Assembly (NCBI GenBank): GCA_902489775.1
Contig: CABUBH010000025.1
Location: 1 to 30,852, forward strand
Direction of reading: 5' to 3'
Origin: an uncultured Collinsella sp.
GTDB taxonomy: Bacteria; Actinomycetota; Coriobacteriia; Coriobacteriales; Coriobacteriaceae
Length of the DNA stretch: 30,852 nucleotides
Shown here piece after piece: positions 7,924-16,814 of the stretch (the stretch's first letter is position 1; every line of letters starts with the position of its first letter). Below the pieces are notes generated by a model. It saw only the letters and a list, made by a program, of their open reading frames with translations. It was not told the origin of the DNA and made no database searches. The position numbers and the translations under genes were made by a program.

Positions 7924-9490
7924 TCCAATCTGTGTCGGGTGCTGTTTTATCGTAGGGTGACGATTCGGACGGGTCTTCTACCGGGAGAAGGGAGACTATC
8001 TGGCGCACGACCTCACGGTCTATCTCCCTAAGGGACCATTTCTCCAGTTGGAAATCTGCTATGGTTACGCTCTCGCCGATGGGCTCGACATCTACGCCCA
8101 GCCTCTCGGCATACTGGGCAGTTTTCTCCCGCGCGAGGCGGACAACGTGCTCGCGCTTCTCCTCCACGGTCGGAGGCACGAATTCGCAGATAAGGTCAAA
8201 GCGCGTTAGTAGTTCGGGCGCGATCCTCTCTTGCAGCTCCTTCTCGTCTTTCACGTTCGATGTGAACACGACAACATAGCCGTCCATGTCGTGCTCCACG
8301 CCCATTCGATCGGTGTAGGCCCCATCCTCAAGCAGCTCCAAGAAGAAAGCCCTCACGTCTTGTTTGGTTTTCTCGAACTCATCGCAGAGGAGCACCTTCG
8401 CCTTGGCCTTCTCGACCTTGTCGTTGAGCTCTCCGCCCTCGCAGCCCACATAGCCGGAGGGGCTCCCGATGAGGCTGTTGAGAGAATCCTGCGAGCTGTA
8501 CGCCTCGAAGTTAATCTTCGCAAGATAACGCTCTCCATCCGAGACCAACTCGCTAAGTACGCGTGCGGTCTCGGTCTTACCGATGCCGCTGCCTCCGAAA
8601 AGGAACATCGAGAAAATCCGCTGATCCCCCAGCGCATGCGCTAGTCTAAAATTAGTGAGGCGCTCATGAAGGTAGCACTTAAAGTTGGCGTGTCCCGTGA
8701 GCCTCTCATCGAACTCGGCCATAGTCCTAACGAACTCTCCGTCATTGAGGTCGCAAACGGAACGAGGTCCTTCCATTCCCGTCGTCATCTCTTTGGGACA
8801 TTCGGGAAGCAAATCCGCCACGTCGCGGATCTCGTCGAAAAGCGACGGGAAGTTCTCAAACACCTTTGCGGAGCGGGCCTCGCTCACGAGGAAATGAGGG
8901 ACGTTTGGCGCCGAAGCGAGAGGCTCTATGGATAGAAGCCTCGCGTCGGCGAGAGCCGCCTCGGAGGTGAGGTCGATGAACACCTCTATCTCGGAGTTCT
9001 CGAGCGCCGCAGAGAACTCCGAGGTCCTCTGGGAAAGTCCTTGGAGCGTAAAGACCTGATAACCGGAGCCATCGGATGCGAGCCGCGCGAGGCGGTCATA
9101 CTCAGCTCTGTTAGAGAACGTGTAGAGCGGACAGCGCCTGGGCGCGAAACGACACCCCCTCTCCTCGGCCACCAAGGGCAACGCCGCCTCGAAGAGCAGC
9201 GGAAAGGTGTCAATCGCCGACTGTGCGAGCGAGTCACGGATGAGCAGGAAAGCCTCACCGTCTGCACAGGAGAGAGTCTCCTCGACGTTGAGCATAAGGT
9301 GCTGGTTTGCCGGTAGAAGTGCCACGACGTAAGACAGGTCGGAATAGAGGCGTCCCCCCTCAAAGAAAGCAGCCTTTGTGCTTCCCGTGACGTCAAACGG
9401 GACATATGAGTAGCCCTTCGACTCCAAACGGAGGGTCTCCTCGCGACATTCCTTGCCCGAGCGATAAGTATGTAGCGTAAGGCTATCCAC
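7916..9490 (-). CDS. ClpB/ClpA-like AAA+ ATPase with unrecognised N-terminal domain
   Basis: This 524-residue protein has a single AAA+ module of the Clp D2 type in its second half. Walker A is GGSGIGKT (299-306), the pore loop GYVG has Y347, Walker B is VLLCDE (D370, E371), sensor 1 is N412, the arginine finger is R430 in LLTRFD, and sensor 2 lies in WSLREIDRE (R488). This is the pattern of a hexameric protein-threading unfoldase. The first ~250 residues match no Clp N-domain or D1 that I recognise, and there is no ClpP-docking IGF loop. The C-terminus is acidic and polar. GTG start, overlapping the upstream 342-aa gene by eight bases, so the two are probably coupled and work together. Such an ATPase is unusual inside a capsule operon; remodelling of a glycosyltransferase complex or a defence cargo role are both open. 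Confidence 0.8.
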   Translation of the reverse strand: MDSLTLHTYRSGKECREETLRLESKGYSYVPFDVTGSTKAAFFEGGRLYSDLSYVVALLPANQHLMLNVEETLSCADGEAFLLIRDSLAQSAIDTFPLLFEAALPLVAEERGCRFAPRRCPLYTFSNRAEYDRLARLASDGSGYQVFTLQGLSQRTSEFSAALENSEIEVFIDLTSEAALADARLLSIEPLASAPNVPHFLVSEARSAKVFENFPSLFDEIRDVADLLPECPKEMTTGMEGPRSVCDLNDGEFVRTMAEFDERLTGHANFKCYLHERLTNFRLAHALGDQRIFSMFLFGGSGIGKTETARVLSELVSDGERYLAKINFEAYSSQDSLNSLIGSPSGYVGCEGGELNDKVEKAKAKVLLCDEFEKTKQDVRAFFLELLEDGAYTDRMGVEHDMDGYVVVFTSNVKDEKELQERIAPELLTRFDLICEFVPPTVEEKREHVVRLAREKTAQYAERLGVDVEPIGESVTIADFQLEKWSLREIDREVVRQIVSLLPVEDPSESSPYDKTAPDTDWSE

Positions 9491-10511
9491 AGAGCATCGC
9501 CTTCAGTCGGGCGAAGAAGCAAGGCTTCGCTTCCCCGGAGTCGGAAAGAACGACACCCGCGTCATCGGGGGAACCTCCGGCCACCGACGTGCCTCTGCCG
9601 GCCAGCTCATCCGCAGCCAAATCCTCGCCGACGGAATCCGCCACCTTGACGTCTTGGACAATCGCTATGAGATCGATGTAGTGGACTGGGCCGAGGAATC
9701 CCTGCGAGGCCTCTTTGGCTGGCTGCTTCGACTCCGGAGCGGGCAATGCACTCTTGATGACACGGCCTTCCCCTTCAGCGCCCTGGCTCAACCCCTTTCG
9801 TTGCAGGTCTCCGAACGTCGTGTTAGTCAGCACATCCACGTCGACGAGACCCTTATAGACACCGATGAGACTGACCTCGCCGAGGAGCAGATCGCGCATC
9901 CTGTACTTGCTCTCGAACTCGTTATCGTTCTCCGAGGGTATCTTGATTGCGAGCCATACGGGATCGTCTGTTCCGGGGAGCTTCTCCATTGCCGTGAGGA
10001 CATATGCGTAGTCCTCCAGCATTGAGGAGACGATGTTGTTGACGTCTACGCCCTCGACCCTCATGCCCTTCAGCGCGTCGTGCCTCAGAACCTGCATCTG
10101 GGTAATCTCCTCCCAGTTGCAGGGCCAGAGCCTGACGCCATCCACGCGGACGAGGTCGCCGGGGGCGCAGTTCTGGATATTTGCGCACGAGGGCAGCATT
10201 TTAGCCCGCTCGAGGATGAGCTTGAGGTACGTCGACTTAGTGTGCTTCACCTCGTAGGTGTCCGCCACCTTAAAAGACTCGCTGTCGCTCAAGGTCGTCC
10301 CGAGACTTGCCCCCACGGTCGCCTTCAGGGCGGCAAGGTTTGTAGAAGCGTCCCCCTTCAACTCGGTTTTTAGAGTGTCGGAAGCCTCGGCGGTCGTCTC
10401 GACACTACTGCTCTTGCGGACCACGTTATCCATGGTCATGCAGAGTTCTATCGCCTTGGGATAGTTGAGGTAATAGATTATGAAGTTGAGATCGTCGTTG
10501 CTCAGCGCCAT
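9483..10511 (-). CDS. Unknown protein paired with the AAA+ ATPase, faintly DUF6414-like
   Basis: This 342-residue soluble protein has no signal peptide or transmembrane helix. The first 100 residues (IIYYLNYPKAIELC, then a long Ser/Thr/Ala-rich region and TYLKLILERA) and the later segments GDLVRVDGVRLWP and GEVSLIGVYKGLVDVDVL remind me of DUF6414-type proteins, but this is a weak impression. Residues about 240-330 are low-complexity and probably disordered, ending in a short basic, cysteine-containing tail (PCFFARLKAMLCG). The ATG at 10511 has GGAG seven bases upstream. It starts three bases after the pyruvyl transferase stop, and its stop overlaps the AAA+ start. It may be the adaptor, substrate or regulator of the AAA+ protein. 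No enzymatic motif is seen. Confidence 0.65.
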   Translation of the reverse strand: MALSNDDLNFIIYYLNYPKAIELCMTMDNVVRKSSSVETTAEASDTLKTELKGDASTNLAALKATVGASLGTTLSDSESFKVADTYEVKHTKSTYLKLILERAKMLPSCANIQNCAPGDLVRVDGVRLWPCNWEEITQMQVLRHDALKGMRVEGVDVNNIVSSMLEDYAYVLTAMEKLPGTDDPVWLAIKIPSENDNEFESKYRMRDLLLGEVSLIGVYKGLVDVDVLTNTTFGDLQRKGLSQGAEGEGRVIKSALPAPESKQPAKEASQGFLGPVHYIDLIAIVQDVKVADSVGEDLAADELAGRGTSVAGGSPDDAGVVLSDSGEAKPCFFARLKAMLCG

Positions 10512-10514
10512 GCC

Positions 10515-11654
10515 TCACTCCACGAACTCGGTCGGAAGCGCACCGCGCAAGAAGCATAGCGCCCGTTCGCGCTCACGCGCCAGGGCGATACGAGCTTGCG
10601 CGAAGTCTATATCCCCAGCCGCGAGGGCAACGTCGCGATAGTCCGAAAGAAGCCGGCCCTCCAGCCCGGTCATGGCAAGGAGGTTTCCGATGCGCCCTGA
10701 GAAGCGCTCCGGGGCAATCGCCACAAAGGGCTTCTCCAGGTTGACGGAGAACGCCGTGCCGTGGAAGGAGTCGGTGACCACAATCGAGGCATTAAGGAAG
10801 AGCGAGAGAAAGCGCCCGACGCTCGGGCACACGACGGCCTCCTCACCCCGACGACGCTCGTGGACCCCATAGGCGGGGCGCAGAACCCTGAGCCCCGCCG
10901 CAGCAGCGACGTCCTGCACGTACGCGTCGAACTCGGGGTTGCGGTTAAGCTGGTACACGAGCAGGTATGGGAAATCGGGCACCCAGCCGTCAGAGAGGGC
11001 CCCCCACTCGGGACGGCCGAGCATGAGCGTGGGATCCACGACGGGGACGGCACCGGGCACTCCGATGGAGTCGAGAAGCTCCGCCGCCTCGGGCTCGCGG
11101 ACCGAGATGGCGTCGTAGCGCAGCAGCGCCTCGCGCATGAGGGGCTTCTCCCAATCGTCGAGCGTCGACTTGCCGATGCTGGCGGCATAGGCGATCTTCT
11201 CGGCGCCCTCTGGAGCATAGGAGAGGTAAAATGCTCGCTCGAACCCACAGTTCCACGTGCTGTTCCACACTTGGTCGCTGCCCGTAACGTAGACGTCGGC
11301 CCTGGGAGGATCGGCCTCGAGCTCCTCCGCCGAGTAGTACTTGCGCGGCGTGAGGTTCAGCATCTCGCGCCTGAACGCGTCGAGCGGGGCGCGACGGCGC
11401 GCGACCATGCGTGAAACGGGAACGCGAGCGAGCGACTTGACACCCGGCAACCCCAAGATGGGAAGCTTCTTGGCAAGCTGTCCGTTAAGTGCGCGCTCGG
11501 TCTCGTTCTCCGGGATCGCATCGTGTCGGTAGTAGTCGACCACTGTGGGTGCGACTCCCAGCGACTCGAAGACGCGCTGCGTCGCATAGGTCTGCAGGCA
11601 AGAGCCATAGTTCGGCGAGTTGTGGAGAGTGATAATTGCTGCAGTCGCGGTCAC
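10515..11654 (-). CDS. Polysaccharide pyruvyl transferase family protein
   Basis: This 379-residue protein belongs to the CsaB/WcaK-like pyruvyl transferase family, which adds ketal-linked pyruvate from phosphoenolpyruvate to a sugar. Family marks are an N-terminal TLHNSPNYGSCLQTYA, VTGSDQVWN (GSDQVWN at about 125-131), KIAYAASIG and DSFHGTAFSVN (about 295-303). The GTG start at 11654 is chosen over an upstream in-frame ATG (11780) because GGGGGAG lies about seven bases before it, the family N-terminus begins there, and it overlaps the GT2 stop as GTGA. The upstream extension would be coding only within the GT2 gene. It implies that the polymer carries an acidic pyruvate group. Confidence 0.85.
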   Translation of the reverse strand: MTATAAIITLHNSPNYGSCLQTYATQRVFESLGVAPTVVDYYRHDAIPENETERALNGQLAKKLPILGLPGVKSLARVPVSRMVARRRAPLDAFRREMLNLTPRKYYSAEELEADPPRADVYVTGSDQVWNSTWNCGFERAFYLSYAPEGAEKIAYAASIGKSTLDDWEKPLMREALLRYDAISVREPEAAELLDSIGVPGAVPVVDPTLMLGRPEWGALSDGWVPDFPYLLVYQLNRNPEFDAYVQDVAAAAGLRVLRPAYGVHERRRGEEAVVCPSVGRFLSLFLNASIVVTDSFHGTAFSVNLEKPFVAIAPERFSGRIGNLLAMTGLEGRLLSDYRDVALAAGDIDFAQARIALARERERALCFLRGALPTEFVE

Positions 11655-12499
11655 TCCGCATCTCCCCCTTTCCGGAGAATCCTTGTGTATACGAGCCCGC
11701 GAAGGGCGTTGGGCATGAGGCAGACAACTGCCTGGGGAACAAACGAGATGAAGTAGTCGGCAGCGCTGAAATACCCACATGCCAGCTGCGCCCGCTTGAA
11801 GCGCCGCGCGTGCGACAGATAGCCTCGACCTCCTCTGCGAGCGTAGAAGTCTGGGCTCACGCGCATTGCCACAATGGCCTCGTGCACGTTGGCCGCACGG
11901 CAGCCCGAGGCAAGCATCCGGTTGAAGAGATCCCAGTCTTCGAAGTAGGGGAAGTCGGCGTTGTAACTCCCAGCGGCGAGCACCTTCGAGCGCCGGAAGG
12001 TCATGGGCGGGTGCCGGAAGGGGTTGCGGCGCTTGGAATAGGCGACGATCTCGTCGTGGGTTATGGGCAGGTCCGTCGTTGCCACGGGCTTGTCCCAGGC
12101 CTCGATAAACTCCGTCACATTGCTGCCCACCATGTCGAGTCCCTGCTCGGACATGAGAGCAAGCTGGCGCTCCATGCGCCCCGAAAGGGCGTGGTCATCG
12201 GTGTCCATGCGGGCTATGACCTCATTTGAGCACGCCTCAATGCCCCGGGCAAGCGCGTAGCCGAGGCCTCTGTTCTCGGGGTAGGAAACGAAACTGAACA
12301 GGCCGTGGTTGGCCGCGTCGTACTCGGAGAGGACGTCCTCGAGCTCGTCAGTCAGCGGGCCGTCCTTCACGACGACGACCTCCGCCGGGGGCACCGTCTG
12401 GTCGAGCATCGAGTCCAGCGCCTCGCGCAGGTACTCTGCGCGCTCCTTGGCATAGAGACTCATGAGCACGCTGTAGGGAGGGAAAGTCTGGGAATCCAT
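11651..12499 (-). CDS. GT2-family glycosyltransferase (GT-A fold)
   Basis: This 282-residue inverting transferase of family 2 begins with YSVLMSLYAKERAEYLREALDS, shows VVVVKDGP, and has the metal-binding acidic cluster DTDD (D99, D101, D102) followed by HALSGRMERQ. FEDWDLFNRML near the C-terminal third is the usual ED acid/base region of GT2 enzymes. The ATG at 12499 has an excellent ribosome-binding site (GGGAGG, 12504-12509) that overlaps the stop of the preceding gene. The longer in-frame ORF (to 12577) is inside that gene and was rejected. It probably adds the second sugar after the priming transferase; donor unknown. No transmembrane anchor is seen. Confidence 0.87.
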   Translation of the reverse strand: MDSQTFPPYSVLMSLYAKERAEYLREALDSMLDQTVPPAEVVVVKDGPLTDELEDVLSEYDAANHGLFSFVSYPENRGLGYALARGIEACSNEVIARMDTDDHALSGRMERQLALMSEQGLDMVGSNVTEFIEAWDKPVATTDLPITHDEIVAYSKRRNPFRHPPMTFRRSKVLAAGSYNADFPYFEDWDLFNRMLASGCRAANVHEAIVAMRVSPDFYARRGGRGYLSHARRFKRAQLACGYFSAADYFISFVPQAVVCLMPNALRGLVYTRILRKGGDAE

Positions 12500-12501
12500 G
12501 C

Positions 12502-13146
12502 CTACCTCCCTGTCTTCTTCTTGCCAAACATGGCACCGAAAGTGCCTGTAAAACATTTCCAGTCCATTCTGAAGCAACGGTTCCGCACGTAATGGAGCTC
12601 GATCTTCTGGCGCAGACCACTCTCGAAGGTCGCAGCATTACGATCAGTGGCCTGCCATAGACCCGTGATGCCTGGGGTAACGCTCAACAGCTCTTCCTTC
12701 TCCTCGTCGGAGAAATGCTGTTCCAGCTCGTCACGTGTGATGGGACGTGGTCCGATAACGGACAGGTCGCCCTTGAGCACGTTGAGGAACTGCGGCACCT
12801 CGTCGATGGAGCACTTACGGATGAACCGGCCCACTCTGGTGATGCGCGGGTCATCGTCGACCTTGCGCTCAACCTCCCACTGGTGCAGCTGCTCGAGGCT
12901 CAGGTACTTGTGCACATCGTTGGCGTCTGCCACCATGCTGCGGAGCTTAAGCACGCGGATCACCCGGCCTCCCCTGCCCACACGCTCCTGCGTGTAGACC
13001 GGGCAGCCCGGCGACTCCGCGCAGATCGCGGCGCAGACGCAGGCCATGGGAATCGCCAGCACCGCGGTGCACCCGGCGCTGAAGGCTATGTCGAACGTTC
13101 TCTTGCATATGCGGTAGAAGAGGGTTCCCGTCGGTTTCCTAGGCAT
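12502..13146 (-). CDS. Priming sugar-phosphate transferase (polyprenyl-P glycosylphosphotransferase)
   Basis: This 214-residue bacterial sugar transferase would move a hexose-1-phosphate from UDP-sugar to undecaprenyl phosphate and so start repeat-unit assembly. It is the short form with one membrane segment (about 18-42) followed by the catalytic domain. Hallmarks are the KLRSM segment (67-71), S-I-DEVPQ with D115-E116, then a L-GDLS-IGPRP block ending at 135, and PGITGLWQ (158-165). A cationic tail (GKKKTGR) closes the protein. It is the first biosynthetic gene after loaP. Its ATG at 13146 follows the stop of a 66-codon ORF by three bases. Sugar specificity (glucose, galactose or an amino sugar) is not clear. 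Confidence 0.92.
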   Translation of the reverse strand: MPRKPTGTLFYRICKRTFDIAFSAGCTAVLAIPMACVCAAICAESPGCPVYTQERVGRGGRVIRVLKLRSMVADANDVHKYLSLEQLHQWEVERKVDDDPRITRVGRFIRKCSIDEVPQFLNVLKGDLSVIGPRPITRDELEQHFSDEEKEELLSVTPGITGLWQATDRNAATFESGLRQKIELHYVRNRCFRMDWKCFTGTFGAMFGKKKTGR

Positions 13147-13149
13147 GGG

Positions 13150-13350
13150 CTAGCACCCCACCAAGGAAATAGTCATGGGAAATGCCTCTAGCAGACATCC
13201 CCCGTACATCGCCTGAGCAATGAGCGCCGCCCCCACGAGCGCATTGCTCTCTGTTACTTCTTTAGCAGCCACAGTCAAACTTACGTCCCTGTCTCCCAGG
13301 ACCCCCCCCGAATTGGTAAATTCAAAAATGCGAACAAATAGCCGGTGCAA
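13150..13350 (-). CDS. Possible 66-residue ORF between loaP and the sugar transferase
   Basis: The ORF starts with TTG at 13350, preceded by GGGGAG immediately after the loaP stop. It ends at TAG three bases before the next ATG, so it fills the gap neatly. The product (MHRLFVRIFEFTNSGG..., then an alanine- and glycine-rich middle) resembles no family I know. A run of eight G residues (plus-strand C at 13302-13309) lies in the frame, so slippage would alter it. The same stretch contains two hairpins and may instead be an untranslated leader that binds LoaP. I cannot decide between peptide gene and RNA leader. Confidence 0.35.
   Translation of the reverse strand: MHRLFVRIFEFTNSGGVLGDRDVSLTVAAKEVTESNALVGAALIAQAMYGGCLLEAFPMTISLVGC
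13215..13302 (-). promoter_or_regulatory. Hairpin leader between loaP and the first biosynthetic gene
   Basis: Two inverted repeats lie here. The first is GAGCAATG (13215-13222) with CATTGCTC (13242-13249), extended by CGC (13225-13227) with GCG (13239-13241). The second is GTCCCTG (13285-13291) with CAGGAC (13297-13302), next to an eight-base G/C run. LoaP-type NusG paralogs are known to act through RNA hairpins in the leaders of the operons they control. A structured leader right after loaP and before the long operon fits that role, but the target motif itself has not been verified. Confidence 0.4.
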
Positions 13351-13358
13351 CGTCTCCC

Positions 13359-13949
13359 CTACGTTTTGCTGGGAACGTCCAACGCAAGCAGCTCCCTAAA
13401 TGCGGAGTCGCCTTCGCCTACGTCCACCAGGCACCAGCGCTTATGACGGTCGATCTTCTTTACGCGAGCCTCTTGACCCACCAACGGGCCTTGCTCAATG
13501 TGCAGCACACCGTGTTCTATGCGGGCTACGCTGTTGCGCACCACGCCGTCGTCGTCGAGCACGCTGCGGTACCAGTCCTGCGCATCGTCCGGCATGGGCG
13601 CATAGGCCCGCTCCCTACTGCCGGCAATGCGGCAGCCAAAGCTCAACTGGGCCAAAGCCCTATCGAGCAGGGCGGCATCGCGCGTGGCGACGAAGAAGTA
13701 TTCCTTGTACATAGGTTTGGTTTGGAGCGACCAGGCACCGTCTCGCTTAAACCAGAACTCCTTTTGCATCACAAAAGCGTCCTGCATCAGATCGTGCGGG
13801 ATAATACGGCGGACCTTTTCGCAGGTCTCGCGCTCTTTACCGTTGGGGGTGTGAACCAGATACCAACGCACGCGGCCACGCTGGCTGTTGGTAGTTGCGC
13901 CGTTGAATGCGCCCGGCAGCTGCTCTTGGCGCCGCGTTGTCTGCTCCAT
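13359..13949 (-). CDS. loaP: LoaP-type NusG-paralog transcription antiterminator
   Basis: This 196-residue NusG paralog has an NGN domain from about residue 28 (VRWYLVHTPNGKERETCEKV; then EFWFKRDGAW and PMYKEYFFVAT) to about 105. A KOW domain at about 152-180 (EQGPLVGQEARVKKIDRHKR) follows. Members of this group (RfaH, UpxY, LoaP) ride RNA polymerase and prevent premature termination in long biosynthetic operons. As first gene of an actinobacterial capsule operon, LoaP is the best fit. The ATG at 13949 follows AGGGGG by six bases. An unusual polar N-terminal extension of about 26 residues precedes the NGN core. The promoter lies about 120 bases upstream and is flanked by a perfect inverted repeat. 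Confidence 0.85.
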   Translation of the reverse strand: MEQTTRRQEQLPGAFNGATTNSQRGRVRWYLVHTPNGKERETCEKVRRIIPHDLMQDAFVMQKEFWFKRDGAWSLQTKPMYKEYFFVATRDAALLDRALAQLSFGCRIAGSRERAYAPMPDDAQDWYRSVLDDDGVVRNSVARIEHGVLHIEQGPLVGQEARVKKIDRHKRWCLVDVGEGDSAFRELLALDVPSKT

Positions 13950-14040
13950 CTCTCGCCCCCTTAACTTGTATCCGCGACGTACGCGGATGCAGGAGCGTTA
14001 AGAACAGGCTTCTCGCTCGCAGCTAGGCGCAGTCGCAAAA

Positions 14041-14162
14041 GTACAGGTTTTTGTATCTTTCGACGCGAGCCATTATACAAGTTTATTTGGACTGTTTTCC
14101 CAGATTGCACAAATTGCGGCGCGAAAGGACACATCTCCATAGCCCTCTACAAAAACCTGTAC
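14041..14162 (-). promoter_or_regulatory. loaP promoter region flanked by a perfect 15-base inverted repeat
   Basis: On the minus strand a consensus -10 box TATAAT lies at 14077-14072; no good -35 box is seen at 16-18 bases. GTACAGGTTTTTGTA (plus strand, 14041-14055) and its exact reverse complement (14148-14162) flank the -10 box, so one arm is about 70 bases upstream and the other about 10-20 bases downstream of the expected transcript start. The missing -35 box and the two operator-like arms suggest control by a DNA-binding protein, possibly with looping. The 5' untranslated region would be about 115 bases. This covers most of the gene-free stretch 13950-14275. Confidence 0.55.
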
Positions 14163-14175
14163 CTTTTTGTGCAAC

Positions 14176-14204
14176 AAAAAAAGCCGCTCAACCAGCGGCT
14201 TTTT
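14176..14204. terminator. Bidirectional intrinsic terminator
   Basis: Stem GCCGCT (14183-14188) / AGCGGC (14194-14199) is flanked by A7 on the left and T5 on the right, so it has a U run on either strand. The A/T flanks extend the stem to about 11 bp. It stands between thrS and the loaP promoter and insulates the polysaccharide operon. Confidence 0.8.
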
Positions 14205-14218
14205 CTCGTTTAGGCATT

Positions 14219-14251
14219 AAAAAAGGCGACCGCCCTTTGTGGACGGTCGCC
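14219..14251 (-). terminator. thrS intrinsic terminator
   Basis: Stem GGCGACCG (14225-14232) / CGGTCGCC (14244-14251) has an 11-base loop and is followed on the minus strand by six T residues (14224-14219). It is 25 bases past the thrS stop codon. Confidence 0.88.
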
Positions 14252-14275
14252 TTTCGTTGTTTCTGTTGGGTTACC

Positions 14276-16039
<1,764 letters not shown>

Positions 16040-16065
16040 GGGTATGTTTTCTCCTCTCGGATGCC

Positions 16066-16137
16066 TGATGCAAGTGCGTGCGATGCGCTCGGCGTTTTTG
16101 ACTTGCATCATTATAGGCAGGTTGCCTTGGTATACAA
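16066..16137 (-). promoter_or_regulatory. thrS promoter with overlapping inverted repeat
   Basis: Minus strand: -35 TTGTAT (16137-16132), 16-base spacer, -10 TATAAT (16115-16110). A perfect 10-base inverted repeat TGATGCAAGT / ACTTGCATCA occupies 16066-16075 and 16101-16110, with one arm starting at the last base of the -10 box and the other in the leader. It could be an operator or, if transcription starts early, a leader hairpin. No T-box consensus (GGGTGGTACCGCG type) is present. Confidence 0.6.
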
Positions 16138-16138
16138 G

Positions 16139-16169
16139 CGCCCGCCGCACCTTAATGGCACGGCGGGCG
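16139..16169 (-). terminator. GC-rich hairpin, candidate terminator of the zinc-ribbon gene
   Basis: A perfect 9-bp stem CGCCCGCCG (16139-16147) / CGGCGGGCG (16161-16169) sits between the zinc-ribbon gene and the thrS -35 box. On the minus strand it is followed only by CTTGT, so it is a weak intrinsic terminator; on the plus strand it is followed by ATTTT. Confidence 0.45.
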
Positions 16170-16282
16170 ATTTTCTACGCATGCTTCATCGTGTGGGGGC
16201 GGGGTGCGTGTGCGGCGCGGGGCGTTTGCGCGGGATGCCCGCGGTGCGCCCGTGGCTTGCGGCCGGCCCGGCGATGGATGCG

Positions 16283-16714
16283 TTACTGGATGCGAGTTCG
16301 GCAGTAGGGGCAGACCCTCCAGTGCGCGTCGAGCGGACGATGGCAGCTGGGGCACACGTTGCGAACCTGGGTGTCGCACACGGGGCACACGACAAAGTCC
16401 TTCTCGATGGGCGCGCCGCACTGCGGGCAGGTGCCGTACTGGGCAAGCTGACGCTCGCGCAGGGCCATGTCCAGCTCCTGCTCCTCGCGGTCGGCCGCGT
16501 AGGAGTGCGGGCGCAGGACCAAGTAGGCGATGAGGCCCACAAACGGGATCAGGGCGATGATGCCCCATGCCACATAGGCGCTGGCGCCGCGGCGGCGAGC
16601 GTCGATGAACACATAGACGACCGACAGCACGTACAGGGCGATGATAAAGCCCACGAAGGCATAGATGACGCCCATAAGCTGCGGTGACATGAGCTCGTTG
16701 ATGTATTTGGACAT
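16283..16714 (-). CDS. Membrane-anchored double zinc-ribbon protein
   Basis: This 143-residue protein has two transmembrane helices (about 14-36 and 46-67), then a charged linker (about 72-93) and four CxxC knuckles: CPQC (96-99), CPVC (110-113), CPSC (121-124) and CPYC (135-138). These form two tandem zinc ribbons on the cytoplasmic side. Proteins of this kind (zinc-ribbon domain, DZANK-like) are common in actinobacteria and usually have no assigned function; scaffolding or nucleic-acid binding is possible. The ATG at 16714 has AAAGG about 10 bases upstream. It is a stand-alone gene upstream of thrS. Confidence 0.8.
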   Translation of the reverse strand: MSKYINELMSPQLMGVIYAFVGFIIALYVLSVVYVFIDARRRGASAYVAWGIIALIPFVGLIAYLVLRPHSYAADREEQELDMALRERQLAQYGTCPQCGAPIEKDFVVCPVCDTQVRNVCPSCHRPLDAHWRVCPYCRTRIQ

Positions 16715-16814
16715 TGAGGTGTACCTTTCGGAATAATTACAGTCCGGTCAAGTTTACCACGGGGTTTGTTTATATGGGACCACGGCTGGGTACGGGGCTG
16801 GCGCGGACACAAAC

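Noticed and set aside
7916..9490. Housekeeping ClpB disaggregase
   Set aside because: Only one AAA+ domain, no ClpB N-domain or middle coiled coil, and length 524 instead of about 860.
13359..14176. RfaH-type ops element upstream of the operon
   Set aside because: The GGCGGTAGCGT ops core was not found in the leader; a LoaP-type RNA hairpin is the more likely target.
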